A DNA stretch of 64,000 bases from an uncultured Oscillospiraceae bacterium (GCA_958366985.1 CATXDC010000004.1:1-64000); one strand, 5' to 3'. Counted from the first letter of the stretch, positions 24,876 to 34,386 are shown. Notes: a model not told the origin generated them from the letters alone. A program made the numbers and translations.

Positions 24876-26105
24876 TTACACAGATTTTCCCGCCAGTGCC
24901 CCTGTTGAAAAGGCAATCTGCAGGTTGTAGCCGCCGGTATAGGCGTCCACATCTATTATTTCGCCGGCAAAGAAAAGTCCCGGCTGTATTTTCGATTCCA
25001 TTGTCTTGGGATTTATCTCTTTAACGCTTACTCCTCCGGAAGTGACTATCGCTTCCCTTATGGGACGAAAGCCCGTGACGGTAAGCTTTAAATCTTTAAT
25101 GAGGGACACAAGTTCCCCTCTCTGTTCCCTTGTAATCTGATTGATTTTAAGGGACGGCTTAATGCCGCTGAGCTTTACTATTACGGGAATAAGCTTTCTC
25201 GGAAGCAGCGCTCCCAGAGAATTTATAAAATCTCTGTTGAGGTTCTCCGAAAAATCACGGAGAATACGTGCATCCAGCTGTTCCGGAGTAAGACCCGGTT
25301 TTAAGTCAATATGGATTTCATATCTTCCCTTTTCCATTTCACGCATATGTGAACTTGCGCTTAAAATCAGCGGACCCGATACGCCGTAATGGGTAAAGAG
25401 CATTTCTCCGAGACCCGAAAAAATCTCACGGTATTTTTTATTGTCATAGACGGTGACTGATGAATTTCTCAGGGAAAGTCCCTGTAAATCGGAACACCAG
25501 CCCTCATGTACAACAAGAGGCACAAGGGAGGGTTTAGGCTCTATGATAGTATGACCGAAGGATTTTGCAATTTCGTATCCGTCCCCTGTTGAGCCGGTCT
25601 GAGGATAGGAAACTCCTCCGGTAGCTAAAATCACCTTAGCGGCGGTGAACTTTTCTCCTCTTTCAGAATAAAGGGAAAATTCTCCGTCATCGAAAGTAAC
25701 TGTCAGAATTCGTTCATTAATAATCTTTACGCCTTTTGAAAGAACAAGGCTTCTTAAAGCGTCAACTATATCGCTGGCTTTATCGGAAACCGGAAAAACT
25801 CTGTTTCCCCTCTCTATTTTAAGTGGTACTCCCAGTTCTTCAAATATATCCATAACATCGTAGGGCATCAGCCTTGAAAGAGCGCCGAACATAAACCTGC
25901 CGTTTACAGGAATATTGGAAATTATCTCGCTTATCTCCCCGCAGGCATTGGTGACATTGCACCTGCCCTTACCGGTTATCATAAGCTTTCTGCCCACTTT
26001 TTCGTTTCGTTCAAATAAAAATACCTTTTCATGGCTGTCGGCGGCATAAGCTGCCGCAATCATTCCTGCTGGTCCTCCGCCGATTACAGCTGCAATATCA
26101 TTCAT
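24876..26105 (-). CDS. HI0933/BaiN-type FAD-dependent oxidoreductase
   Basis: A 409-residue flavoprotein of the HI0933 family (called aminoacetone oxidase-like or BaiN-like). The FAD-binding Rossmann motif is IGGGPAGMIAAAYA at residues 8-21, followed by KVGRKLMITGKGRCNVTN, the family signature, and ATGGVSYPQTGSTGDG. The C terminus has the FAGEIIDVDAYTGGYNLQ motif. The physiological reaction is uncertain. It overlaps the upstream regulator by 8 bp and is part of the cmk/plsC/ispH operon as in many Clostridia. Confidence 0.9.
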   Translation of the reverse strand: MNDIAAVIGGGPAGMIAAAYAADSHEKVFLFERNEKVGRKLMITGKGRCNVTNACGEISEIISNIPVNGRFMFGALSRLMPYDVMDIFEELGVPLKIERGNRVFPVSDKASDIVDALRSLVLSKGVKIINERILTVTFDDGEFSLYSERGEKFTAAKVILATGGVSYPQTGSTGDGYEIAKSFGHTIIEPKPSLVPLVVHEGWCSDLQGLSLRNSSVTVYDNKKYREIFSGLGEMLFTHYGVSGPLILSASSHMREMEKGRYEIHIDLKPGLTPEQLDARILRDFSENLNRDFINSLGALLPRKLIPVIVKLSGIKPSLKINQITREQRGELVSLIKDLKLTVTGFRPIREAIVTSGGVSVKEINPKTMESKIQPGLFFAGEIIDVDAYTGGYNLQIAFSTGALAGKSV

Positions 26106-26973
26106 TTACTGTGCTCTCCTCAGTTGTATCGTAAACCTTATACTGCTCCCAGATTTCCTCAAGCTCATCAAAGTTTTTTGCAACCTCTTCACGTCGACTC
26201 AGTGAAACCGCTACAATAAGCGCATTAATAAGGCTCAGTGGAGCTACAAGGGAATCCACTACAGATGCTATATTGCTCTTTGCAATAAGCAGATTTGAAG
26301 CATAGGGAGCCATGGGAGAATGGCTGCTGTCGGTTATGGCGATAACCTTGGCGCCTCTGTCTGAAATAAACTTAATGGCGTTTATAATCTGCCTCGAATA
26401 CCTTGGGAAGCTGATTGCAATACATACATCCCCTTCACCTATACGGAAGGTCTGTTCAAAAATTTCGCTTTCGCTTGTGGTATCCACAATTACAACGTTA
26501 TCAAAGATAAGATTAAAGTAATAAGCAAGAAAGCTTGCAAGCGGAGCGGAGCTTCTTACGCCGAAAATATAGATTTTCTTCGCCTTATTGATATTTTCAA
26601 CGGCTTTGTTAAAATCCTCATGGGATGTCTGCTCGATTGTATCCCTTATCATTTCGGCATCGCTCAAAAGCTCATTGGTAAGTATATCGTCGCCTATTCT
26701 TATGGCAGTGACATCCATTCTCTGAACTGCAGTAAGCTTACTGCGTATCATCTCCTGAACCGCCTTTTGCAGCTCCGGATATCCGTTAAAACCCAGTTCC
26801 GTTGCAAAGCGAACTACGGTGGATTCACTTATACCCACCGTTTCGCCAAGCTTTGATGCTGTCATAAAAGCAGCTCTGTCATAATGCTCCGCAATATACT
26901 TTGCTACTCTCTTATGACCTTTTGAAAGCCCCTGATATTCCTCTTCTATTTTTCTCAAAAGTGAGTGTGACAT
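26098..26973 (-). CDS. RpiR/MurR-family transcriptional regulator
   Basis: 291 residues with an N-terminal RpiR helix-turn-helix (about 1-80, ASKLGETVGISESTVVRFA) and a C-terminal SIS sugar-phosphate-binding domain (from about 125, KKIYIFGVRSSAPLASF and VCIAISFPRYSRQIINAI). Such regulators respond to phosphorylated sugars. It heads the operon ending in ispH-rpsA and overlaps the FAD gene, an association whose logic is not clear from sequence. The gap of 122 bp to metH holds its promoter region; I could not define the boxes. Confidence 0.9.
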   Translation of the reverse strand: MSHSLLRKIEEEYQGLSKGHKRVAKYIAEHYDRAAFMTASKLGETVGISESTVVRFATELGFNGYPELQKAVQEMIRSKLTAVQRMDVTAIRIGDDILTNELLSDAEMIRDTIEQTSHEDFNKAVENINKAKKIYIFGVRSSAPLASFLAYYFNLIFDNVVIVDTTSESEIFEQTFRIGEGDVCIAISFPRYSRQIINAIKFISDRGAKVIAITDSSHSPMAPYASNLLIAKSNIASVVDSLVAPLSLINALIVAVSLSRREEVAKNFDELEEIWEQYKVYDTTEESTVNE

Positions 26974-27095
26974 TTATCATTCATCCTGCCTTTGGTTTAT
27001 GGATTGCAGTCTTAAAATACTGTTTCTGTCCATTAATACGGAAACAAAGACATACACATGATATTTTATAGCATTAAAGCGGTTTAAGTCAAGGG

Positions 27096-29477
27096 TTATT
27101 CAGTTTTGAAAACCTTTTTGGCATACTCTACGCTTGCCATTGCATCTTTTCCGTAGAAATCTGCTCCGATAGACTGGGCATATTCCTCAGTGAGCACTGC
27201 TCCGCCAACCATCACCTTACACCACGGACATTTTTCATTAAGAAGCTTTATTGTCTCCTCCATATATGGCACAGTAGTGGTCATAAGTGCGCTGAGTCCT
27301 GCAAGCTCGATTTTGTTTTCACTTACGTAATCCGCAATAGTTTCGGGAGGTACGTTTTTGCCAAGATCTATAACTTCAAAGCCGTAGTTGTCAAGCATTA
27401 CCCTGACTATGTTTTTGCCTATATCGTGATTGTCGCCCTTTACGGTGGCAATTACGATTTTTCCGTTTTTCTTTCTCTCTCCGCCCTTTTCCTTATAGTA
27501 TTCGCTTATGGCGTCAAAGGCTTTTTCAGCCGCTCTTGCACATGCCATAAGCTGGGGAAGAAAGATTCTCAGTGTATCAAAACGCTTGCCTGCTTCATCG
27601 AGAGCCGGAGCAAGAAAGTCTTTTATAACATCCTCGGGAGCCTTTGTTTTAAGCTCCTCCTTTGCAGCTTCATAGGCTTTATCTTCAACGCCTCCTAAAA
27701 TAAGCTCGTAAAGGCTCGCTTTCTTTTCCTCTTTCGGCTTATTTTCACTGCCTGTAAGGGCTGCAATATAATCGGCGCAGTTTTCATCGAAGCCGTTTAA
27801 AGCGCACCATGAGCGGTATGCGTTCATCATGGCATCGGATTTGGGATTTATAATACAGCAGTCAAGACCAGCTCCAAGAGCAAGAGTAAAGAATGCAGAG
27901 TTTATAACCTCTCTTCCGGGAAGTCCGAAAGATACGTTTGAAACGCCTAAAATTGTTGAAACTCCAAGTCTTTCCTTAATCATCTTAAGGGCTTCCAGTG
28001 TGATTTTCGCTGCATCCGCAGAAGAGCTTACTGTCATAGTAAGGGCATCCACAACTATATTTTTACGGCTTATGCCATACTTTTCAGCAGTGAGGACGAT
28101 TTTTTCCGCAATCTTAAAACGCTCCTCGGGAGTGTTCGGTATACCCTTATCATCAAGGGTGAGGGCAACCAAAACGCCGCCGTATTTTTTCACCAGCGGA
28201 AAAACCGCTTCCATAATCTCCTCTTTGCCGTTTACGGAGTTTACCATGGGCTTACCGTTATAAAGACGCATGGCTTTTTCGAGAACCTGCGGATCGGCGG
28301 AATCTATCTGTAATGGAAGAGCTATTGAGGACTGGAGAGTTTCTATGGCTTTTGCCATCATTTCTTTTTCATCTATTCCCGGAAGTCCCACATTTACGTC
28401 CAGAACGTGGGAGCCTTTCTCAGTCTGCGTAAGTCCCTCGGAAAGAATGTATCCCATATCAGAATCAATAAGAGCCTGTTTAAAGAGCTTTTTGCCTGTG
28501 GGATTTATTCTTTCACCGATTATAACGGGCTTTTCGCCTATAATCTGAGCCTTTGCATAGGATGAAACAACGGTGATTCCCTTATCGGTCAAGGGTTTCG
28601 GTGTTATTTTGCCGCATAAAGCGGTGAGCTTTTCTATATGCTCCGGAGTTGTACCGCAGCATCCGCCCATTACCGCTGCTCCGTTTTCTGCAAAGAATCG
28701 GCAGCTTTCGGCAAAGTCTTCCGGCAAAACATTATAAACTGTATTTCCGTCAACCAAAACAGGAAGTCCTGCATTGGGATTTATGATAATGGGGAGTGAT
28801 GCATATTTTGCGTACTGCAAAAATACTCCTCTCATTTCATCAGGGCCCATTGAGCAGTTTATGCCGAGGGCATCTACACCCAGTCCCTCAAGAAGAGCTA
28901 TTGCAGCAAGGGGATCGGCTCCCGTGAGAAGCTTGCCCTTATCATCAAAAGAACAGGTCGCAAAAACCGGCAGGGATGTATTTTCCTTTGCAGCCAATAC
29001 AGCCGCTTTAAGTTCATAGGTATCGGTAAAGGTTTCAAGAAGAATTAAATCTGCTCCCGCTTTTTCTCCCGCAATGGCAATTTCACTGAAAACCTCATAG
29101 GCTTCTTCAAAGGATGTATCGCCGTTGGGCTTTAAAAGCTTTCCCGTAGGACCTATATCGAGAGCGGCATACTTTTCCCTGTCGCCCCCAAATTCTTTTA
29201 TGGCAGCTTTCGCACATTTTATTCCTGCTGCGGCAATTTCTCCCGCTTTGTATCCGAGAGGCTCCATTTTATAGCGGTTTCCGCCAAAGGTATTGGTGGT
29301 AAGTATATCGGCTCCTGCCTTTAAATATTCAAGATGAATTTCCTTTATTTCATCTGCTCTTTCTATGCACCATGGCTCAGGCTGTGCTCCGGCTGCAAGT
29401 CCTCTTTTCTGAAGCAGAGAACCCATTGCGCCGTCAAAAAATAGCAGCTCTTTGCCAAGCTTTTCAGTATTAAACAT
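27096..29477 (-). CDS. metH: Cobalamin-dependent methionine synthase without activation domain
   Basis: Transfers a methyl group from methyltetrahydrofolate via cobalamin to homocysteine. The 793 residues contain the homocysteine domain (1-290, zinc cysteines in GINCS and GGCCGT), the pterin-binding domain (about 310-570, GERINPTGKK), the helical cap (590-670) and the B12 domain with GDNHDIGKN. It stops there: the AdoMet activation domain of the roughly 1,200-residue enzyme is missing, as is usual in Clostridia, where a separate reactivation protein is expected. It lies 49 bp after metF in the same operon. Confidence 0.94.
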   Translation of the reverse strand: MFNTEKLGKELLFFDGAMGSLLQKRGLAAGAQPEPWCIERADEIKEIHLEYLKAGADILTTNTFGGNRYKMEPLGYKAGEIAAAGIKCAKAAIKEFGGDREKYAALDIGPTGKLLKPNGDTSFEEAYEVFSEIAIAGEKAGADLILLETFTDTYELKAAVLAAKENTSLPVFATCSFDDKGKLLTGADPLAAIALLEGLGVDALGINCSMGPDEMRGVFLQYAKYASLPIIINPNAGLPVLVDGNTVYNVLPEDFAESCRFFAENGAAVMGGCCGTTPEHIEKLTALCGKITPKPLTDKGITVVSSYAKAQIIGEKPVIIGERINPTGKKLFKQALIDSDMGYILSEGLTQTEKGSHVLDVNVGLPGIDEKEMMAKAIETLQSSIALPLQIDSADPQVLEKAMRLYNGKPMVNSVNGKEEIMEAVFPLVKKYGGVLVALTLDDKGIPNTPEERFKIAEKIVLTAEKYGISRKNIVVDALTMTVSSSADAAKITLEALKMIKERLGVSTILGVSNVSFGLPGREVINSAFFTLALGAGLDCCIINPKSDAMMNAYRSWCALNGFDENCADYIAALTGSENKPKEEKKASLYELILGGVEDKAYEAAKEELKTKAPEDVIKDFLAPALDEAGKRFDTLRIFLPQLMACARAAEKAFDAISEYYKEKGGERKKNGKIVIATVKGDNHDIGKNIVRVMLDNYGFEVIDLGKNVPPETIADYVSENKIELAGLSALMTTTVPYMEETIKLLNEKCPWCKVMVGGAVLTEEYAQSIGADFYGKDAMASVEYAKKVFKTE

Positions 29478-29526
29478 CTTTTTCCTCCGATTTCAAGGTC
29501 AGCGTTAAATTGCATACAGACAGATT

Positions 29527-30393
29527 TTATTTGAGTATCTCAGAAAGACTCTCCATTATCTGCCTTGCAACCTCCGGCTTATTCATTGTATAAATATGTA
29601 TGCCTCTTACTCCGTTCGCCACAAGGTCTACTATCTGATCTATGGCATAGGCAATTCCTGCCTGCTTTAAAGCGGCGTCGTTATCGCCGAATTTATCGAG
29701 AATTGTTCTGAACTTAGGTGTAAGTGATGTGCCCGAAAGCTCTGTAATACGCTTAATCTGACGTGAATTTGTAACAGGCATAACTCCCGCAATTACAGGA
29801 ACATCTATACCCTTTGCAAGAGCACGATAAAGGAAGCTATAAAGCACGCTGTTATCAAAAAACATCTGTGTTGTAAGATAGTCGCATCCGCAGTCAACCT
29901 TTGCTTTCAGATAATCAAGGTCACGGCTTTTGCTTTCGCATTCAATATGTCCCTCAGGATAACAAGCTGCTCCGATACTGAATCCGCCTCTCTCTTTGAG
30001 CTCCTCAACAAGCTGATATGCGTATTTATAATATCCGGCTTCCGGGAACATTCCATCCTGCGGAATGTCTCCTCTGAGTGCCAAAACGTTTTCTATTTTA
30101 GCCTCTTTCATTTCATCGATGAGATGTGAAATCTCCTCTCTCGAAGAAGATACGCAGCTAAGATGAGCCAATGCGCTTGTACCAAGCTCATTTTGTATGT
30201 AGGAAGCTATTTTAATGGTATTCTGTGAAGTTCCGCCTCCTGCGCCGTATGTGACACTTATAAAATCGGGAGAAAGTGCGGCAAGCTCTTTCATTGTCTC
30301 TTTGGCATTTTCAAGGGCTGCCGATTTCTTCGGGGGAAACACCTCGAAAGATACTGTAAATCCTTTATTTTTAAGCCTTTCCGTTATATTCAT
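29527..30393 (-). CDS. metF: Methylenetetrahydrofolate reductase
   Basis: Reduces methylene- to methyl-tetrahydrofolate, the substrate of the next gene's enzyme. The 288-residue TIM barrel shows the N-terminal SFEVFPPKK with the catalytic Glu, the flavin-site LALRGD, and DYLTTQMFFDN. In clostridia it may use ferredoxin with a partner protein; no metV-like partner is here. First gene of metF-metH, with a promoter at 30433-30461 and no visible SAM or cobalamin riboswitch in the leader. Confidence 0.95.
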   Translation of the reverse strand: MNITERLKNKGFTVSFEVFPPKKSAALENAKETMKELAALSPDFISVTYGAGGGTSQNTIKIASYIQNELGTSALAHLSCVSSSREEISHLIDEMKEAKIENVLALRGDIPQDGMFPEAGYYKYAYQLVEELKERGGFSIGAACYPEGHIECESKSRDLDYLKAKVDCGCDYLTTQMFFDNSVLYSFLYRALAKGIDVPVIAGVMPVTNSRQIKRITELSGTSLTPKFRTILDKFGDNDAALKQAGIAYAIDQIVDLVANGVRGIHIYTMNKPEVARQIMESLSEILK

Positions 30394-30432
30394 AAAGTTT
30401 CATCCCTATCTATTTATATTTTTATTTTTTCT

Positions 30433-30461
30433 ATTATACAATTTAAGCTCTTTAATTACAA
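30433..30461 (-). promoter_or_regulatory. Promoter of metF-metH
   Basis: Minus-strand -35 TTGTAA (30456-30461), 17-bp spacer, -10 TATAAT (30433-30438). The leader is about 30 nt, too short for a riboswitch. Confidence 0.6.
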
Positions 30462-30543
30462 CGAAATATGTGTTAAAATATATAAACAGAAATTAAAAAG
30501 CGCATATTCTCCAAAATTCGTATGGGATTTGTTAAAAAAATCC

Positions 30544-30572
30544 TTGCATTTTTTGTAAGAATATGATAGCAT
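30544..30572 (+). promoter_or_regulatory. Promoter of rpmB
   Basis: -35 TTGCAT (30544-30549), 17-bp spacer, -10 TAGCAT (30567-30572), followed by AAAGGAGGTG at about 30600. Confidence 0.55.
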
Positions 30573-30616
30573 AGTTACGTTATTCTGTTAGTCACACCAA
30601 AAGGAGGTGCCTAAAA

Positions 30617-30805
30617 ATGGCAAAATGTCAGTTCTGCGGTAAAGATGTTTCTTTCGGCATCAAGGTTTCCCACTCACACAGACGTTCAAACAGAACATGG
30701 AAGCCCAATATCAAGCGTGTTAAGGCTGTTGTAAACGGCTCACCCTGCCGTGTTTATGCGTGCACACGCTGCCTTCGTTCAGGTAAGGTTACACGTGCTG
30801 TCTAA
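30617..30805 (+). CDS. rpmB: 50S ribosomal protein L28
   Basis: A 62-residue ribosomal protein of the large subunit, zinc-binding form: CQFCGK near the N terminus and a CTRC pair near the C terminus. The central KVSHSHRRSNRTWKPN is diagnostic. AAAGGAGGTG lies upstream with normal spacing. It is monocistronic, with a promoter at 30544 and a strong terminator at 30840. The Cys4 form means the paralogue lacking the zinc motif, if present, would be elsewhere. Confidence 0.97.
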   Translation: MAKCQFCGKDVSFGIKVSHSHRRSNRTWKPNIKRVKAVVNGSPCRVYACTRCLRSGKVTRAV

Positions 30806-30839
30806 TCCTTCCTAACGGTTTGAAAGAAGATAATAAATA

Positions 30840-30863
30840 AGAGACTGCTGAAAAGCAGTCTCT
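30840..30863 (+). terminator. Terminator of rpmB
   Basis: AGAGACTGCT (30840-30849), GAAA tetraloop, AGCAGTCTCT (30854-30863), followed by TTTTATTTT. Confidence 0.9.
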
Positions 30864-30869
30864 TTTTAT

Positions 30870-31665
30870 TTTGGCAGCGTGACGCTGCACCCAAGTCGCA
30901 CACCAAGTGACAGTAAGGAACAGCTATAAGCACCTGCGAACAAGCTGAGGTTGCAGGCAAAGTCGCAGCAAACTGAGTTTGCATCAATAACGCACAGTAG
31001 GATGAGTTTTCCGCTCCTTACCCGAACTTTGATAAAGGAATAGGTTTTGCCGCTCATGCTGCGGCGGAGCACCTACTTTTGTCCATAGCGACAAAAGTAG
31101 GCAAAAGCGCATTTGCGGCGGAGTTCCGCCGCCTTGCCAAAACAGAAAGCGTTAATCAACGCAAGGCAGGCTTTCTCCCATACGCCCTCCGACGGCAGTT
31201 TGAAAGTTTTATTTTATCACCTGCAAACAGCAAACGTTTTTCTACTTACGAATCCTTTTCTCTTGCCGTCGGTTTGTTTCTGCAAGCGTCCACCAATTCA
31301 CGTCGGCAGTTTGGAAGGTTTTGCTTTATCACCGGCAATGCGTAAACGCTCTATTGCTTTCCATGTCTTTTCCCTTGCCGACGTGTGCGACTTTCGGGAA
31401 GTTAGTTCATGCGGTTCTTTGGTTTTCAGAGATAATGTGCACTTTTATTTACTTTTGTAAAATTGCAGGCAAACCACACACCAAATGACAACAAACATTA
31501 AAAATAAACGCCTGCGCCATGGTTAATTATTTGGCGCAGGCTAATTTATTAATTGTTTGCTATTGCTTTGTGTGCGAATTGAAAGCGGACGTGTCCGTCG
31601 CAGGCACTTATAGTTGTTTCTTACTGTCACTTAGTGTGCGACTTGGATGCAAACTCAGTTTGCTG
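30870..31665. repeat. Dispersed repeat, copy 3 (right part missing) with 48-bp inverted flanks
   Basis: The segment 31006-31435 repeats the left half of the family: palindrome at 31072-31101, then about 240 bp almost identical to copy 1, ending after the second subunit. The right palindrome and stem-rich half are missing. Around this part are two inverted arms, 30891-30938 and 31599-31646, that match over 43 of 48 bases when one is reverse-complemented. Each arm is followed by a palindrome (GCAAACT-N-AGTTTGC at 30968-30982 and 31649-31663). The inner right side has a hairpin at 31510-31541. The der stop codon lies 2 bp beyond the right palindrome. It fills the gap between convergent rpmB and der. 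No gene is supported within it. Confidence 0.8.
31510..31541. terminator. Terminator-like hairpin in repeat copy 3
   Basis: GCCTGCGCCA (31510-31519) pairs with TGGCGCAGGC (31532-31541), with T-rich sequence on the right. It resembles the GCCTGCG hairpins at the right ends of copies 1 and 2. Confidence 0.5.
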
Positions 31666-32997
31666 CTAGTTTTTGCTTTTGTCTTCTCTTTCTCTTATGA
31701 CAAAACGCACTGGTGTTCCCTCAAGTCCGAAAACCTCTCTGATCTGGTTTTCCAGATAACGCTGATAGCTGAAATGGAAAAGCTCCTTGCGATTTACAAA
31801 AGAAACAAACGTTGGCGGTCTTGTGGATGCCTGAGTCATGTAGTAAATCTTGAGTCGCTTGCCCTTATCCGTTGGAGGCTGAACTCTTGCAGTAGCCGCT
31901 GCAAGAATATCGTTGAGCTTACCTGTTGAAATTCTCATTGCGTTCTGGGAATCAACATACTTTATAAGCTCATAAAGACGCTCTATTCTCTGACCTGTCT
32001 TTGCGGAAATAAAGATAATCGGCGCATAGCTCATAAATGAAAAATCGTTCATAAGCTTTTTGCGGTATTTATCCATGGTGTTGCCGTCCTTTTCAACGGC
32101 ATCCCACTTGTTAACAGCTATAATACACGCCTTGCCTAAATCATGGGCAATACCGGCAACCTTTGAATCCTGCTCTGTAAAGCCCTCAACAGCATCAATC
32201 ATTATGACGCATACCTGGGCTCTTTCAACTGCCATACGTGCTCTTATAACACTGTATTTTTCGATAGCATCATCGACTTTGCTCTTTCTTCTAAGTCCCG
32301 CTGTATCAATAAATACAAACTTTCCGTGAGAATTTTCAACATAGGTATCGGTAGCATCTCTTGTTGTACCGGCAATGTTTGAAACAATGGCTCTCTCCTC
32401 ACCGGAAATGGCATTTACAAGGGAGGATTTACCTACATTGGGCTTTCCGATAATTGCAACGGAAGTGGTGTCGTCCTCTTCCTCTTCGCTCTTTTCATCG
32501 GGAAGGTATTTGAGCACTTCATCAAGAAGATCGCCTGTTCCGTGACCGTGAACCGCTGAAACTGCTATGGGATCACCTAAACCGAGATTGTAAAACTCAT
32601 AGAAATCCATAGGCAGATCGCCTATGCCGTCGCACTTATTGACGCACAAAACAATAGGCTTTCCGCTTTTCTGAAGCATTGCAGCTACATCGCTGTCGGT
32701 AGCAACAACTCCGCTTTTCACATCGGTTACAAGAATTATGACATCGGCGCTGTCTATTGCAAGCTGCGCCTGACGTCTCATCTGTGAAAGGATTATATCA
32801 TCCGACTGAGGTTCAATACCGCCTGTATCAACAAGCAGAAAATGGTGGCCCAGCCACTCGCAGTCGCCGTAAATACGGTCACGGGTAACTCCGGGAGTAT
32901 CGTCCACAATTGAAAGCCTTGAACCTACAAGCTTATTGAAAAGGGTCGATTTTCCCACATTGGGTCTTCCTACAACCGCCACAATGGGTCTTGCCAT
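31666..32997 (-). CDS. der: Ribosome-assembly GTPase Der (EngA)
   Basis: A double GTPase needed for 50S subunit maturation. The 443 residues contain two G domains, each with a P-loop (GRPNVGKST at 10-18 and GKPNVGKSS near 184-192), DTPG / DTAG and NKCD / NKWD motifs, then a C-terminal KH-like domain (from about 355). The C terminus is highly charged and its stop codon abuts the right flank of repeat copy 3. The radical-SAM PDZ gene is 4 bp upstream and the two are co-transcribed, a conserved pairing in Firmicutes. Confidence 0.97.
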   Translation of the reverse strand: MARPIVAVVGRPNVGKSTLFNKLVGSRLSIVDDTPGVTRDRIYGDCEWLGHHFLLVDTGGIEPQSDDIILSQMRRQAQLAIDSADVIILVTDVKSGVVATDSDVAAMLQKSGKPIVLCVNKCDGIGDLPMDFYEFYNLGLGDPIAVSAVHGHGTGDLLDEVLKYLPDEKSEEEEDDTTSVAIIGKPNVGKSSLVNAISGEERAIVSNIAGTTRDATDTYVENSHGKFVFIDTAGLRRKSKVDDAIEKYSVIRARMAVERAQVCVIMIDAVEGFTEQDSKVAGIAHDLGKACIIAVNKWDAVEKDGNTMDKYRKKLMNDFSFMSYAPIIFISAKTGQRIERLYELIKYVDSQNAMRISTGKLNDILAAATARVQPPTDKGKRLKIYYMTQASTRPPTFVSFVNRKELFHFSYQRYLENQIREVFGLEGTPVRFVIREREDKSKN

Positions 32998-33001
32998 TTT
33001 T

Positions 33002-34312
33002 TCACTCTCCTATCATTGCCGAAAGCAGTGCGTATCCGTCGTTATCCACAGGTGTAACCTTTACTTTCAGCCTTTCTTCCAAATCTTTCGGAGACAAATC
33101 ATCAAGGAAAATGTCTCCCTCGCTTCTGAGCATAACTGAGGGTATAAGCAGCTCCTCGCCTAAATCCTTACCGTTAAGCTGATCTATAAGATCCGTTCCC
33201 GTAAGAAGTCCGGCAACGTTTATAGTCTCTCCGAAAAATTTATTTTTTATGGGTGTAACTTCTATATGAAGATTTTTAAACTTCTCCTGAGCCTTCTGAG
33301 CTAAGGAATTTATAAGAGGATAAGCGGAAGTTCCCGTAGCCATGGAAATTTTTCTCTCCTCAGCGTCGGGGTGTTCTTGAGTTTCGGAAAGAGCCCTTGC
33401 AAAGGAATCACGAAGATCCGCCCAGAGTCCCACACCATTTTCAAGCTGTGCAAACTCCTCATAATACTCTCCGTCGGGAATGGGTCTGCCTGCTTTAAGA
33501 TAAAATTCATCTGCCGCAAAAGCCAGACGTGTGCCATGCTCTTTTTTAAACTTGTTTCCGAACTGCTCTATAATATCAACGGTTTCGGCTGCCTGTTCCT
33601 TTGTATAAGGCTCAATATGACAAAGTCCCTCACGGAATTTTGTAATGCCCACCGGAACCGCCGCAATACTCTGAACACTGGGATAAAGAGCTGCAAGCTC
33701 TTTCAAGCTGTATTTAAGCTCTTCACCGTCATTGACTCCGGGACAGAGCACAAGCTGCGTATTGATCGAAATTCCTGCATCGGCAAGTCTCTTTACTATT
33801 TTCAAAGCCTCGCCTGCATGGGGATTCGCCATCATCTTCACTCTCAGTTCCGGATTCATCGTATGAACGGATATATTAACGGGGCTTATATGCATTTCCA
33901 TAATGCGCTGTACCTCACGTTCCGTAAGGTTCGTAAGGGTAATATAGTTGCCGAAAAGGAATGAAAGTCTCGCATCGTCATCCTTGAAATAAAGGCTTTC
34001 TCTGAGACCTTTCGGAAGCTGATCGATAAAGCAGAACATACATTTATTTTTGCAGCTTCTCTTTTTATCCATAAGATAGGTTTCAAAAATAAGTCCTAAA
34101 TCCTCGCCCTGCTCTTTTTCTACCCTGACTATCTGAAATGCTCCGCTTTCACGCTTAGTAACTACTTTAAGCTCACTGTCATCGGCATAAAAGCTGTAAT
34201 CGAGAACATCGGCTATGTCATGTCCGTTTATGGAAACAAGTGTATCCCCCGGTTTGATTCTTTTTTTATCCGCAGGAGATCCTTTTGCAACATCGCTGAT
34301 TATTACCGGCAC
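33002..34312 (-). CDS. PDZ / radical-SAM / DUF512 protein
   Basis: A 436-residue conserved Firmicutes protein next to der. It starts with a PDZ-like domain (residues 1-60, GSPADKKRIKPGDTLVSING), followed by a radical-SAM core with cysteines in CKNKCMFCF and a C-terminal DUF512 region (from about 270, GLWADLRDSFARAL). It is thought to be a TIGR03279-type radical-SAM enzyme of unknown reaction. I use the GTG at 34312, since GGAGGTG lies 8 nt upstream; the longer frame from an upstream ATG overlaps that site. Its role in ribosome or cell-surface biology is unproven. Confidence 0.85.
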   Translation of the reverse strand: MPVIISDVAKGSPADKKRIKPGDTLVSINGHDIADVLDYSFYADDSELKVVTKRESGAFQIVRVEKEQGEDLGLIFETYLMDKKRSCKNKCMFCFIDQLPKGLRESLYFKDDDARLSFLFGNYITLTNLTEREVQRIMEMHISPVNISVHTMNPELRVKMMANPHAGEALKIVKRLADAGISINTQLVLCPGVNDGEELKYSLKELAALYPSVQSIAAVPVGITKFREGLCHIEPYTKEQAAETVDIIEQFGNKFKKEHGTRLAFAADEFYLKAGRPIPDGEYYEEFAQLENGVGLWADLRDSFARALSETQEHPDAEERKISMATGTSAYPLINSLAQKAQEKFKNLHIEVTPIKNKFFGETINVAGLLTGTDLIDQLNGKDLGEELLIPSVMLRSEGDIFLDDLSPKDLEERLKVKVTPVDNDGYALLSAMIGE

Positions 34313-34354
34313 GTAAAATGCACCTCCCCTGTTTTTGTACATAATAAGCAAAAA

Positions 34355-34386
34355 AGGCAGAGAAGACTACTTCCCTACCTTTGCCT
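34355..34386 (-). terminator. Terminator of yceD-rpmF
   Basis: On the minus strand AGGGAAG and CTTCTCT form the upper stem with GGCA/GCC below, followed by TTTTTT. It lies 14 bp past the rpmF stop. Confidence 0.65.

Noticed and set aside
30394..30616. Possible SAM or cobalamin riboswitch before metF
   Set aside because: The promoter lies about 40 bp before the start, which leaves no space for a riboswitch, and no conserved core is seen.
31519..31929. 136-codon frame running from the repeat into der
   Set aside because: Overlaps the der C terminus on the opposite strand and starts in repeat DNA without a ribosome binding site.
33371..33964. 197-codon frame antisense to the radical-SAM gene
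   Set aside because: Shadow frame; the minus-strand protein has PDZ and radical-SAM motifs.
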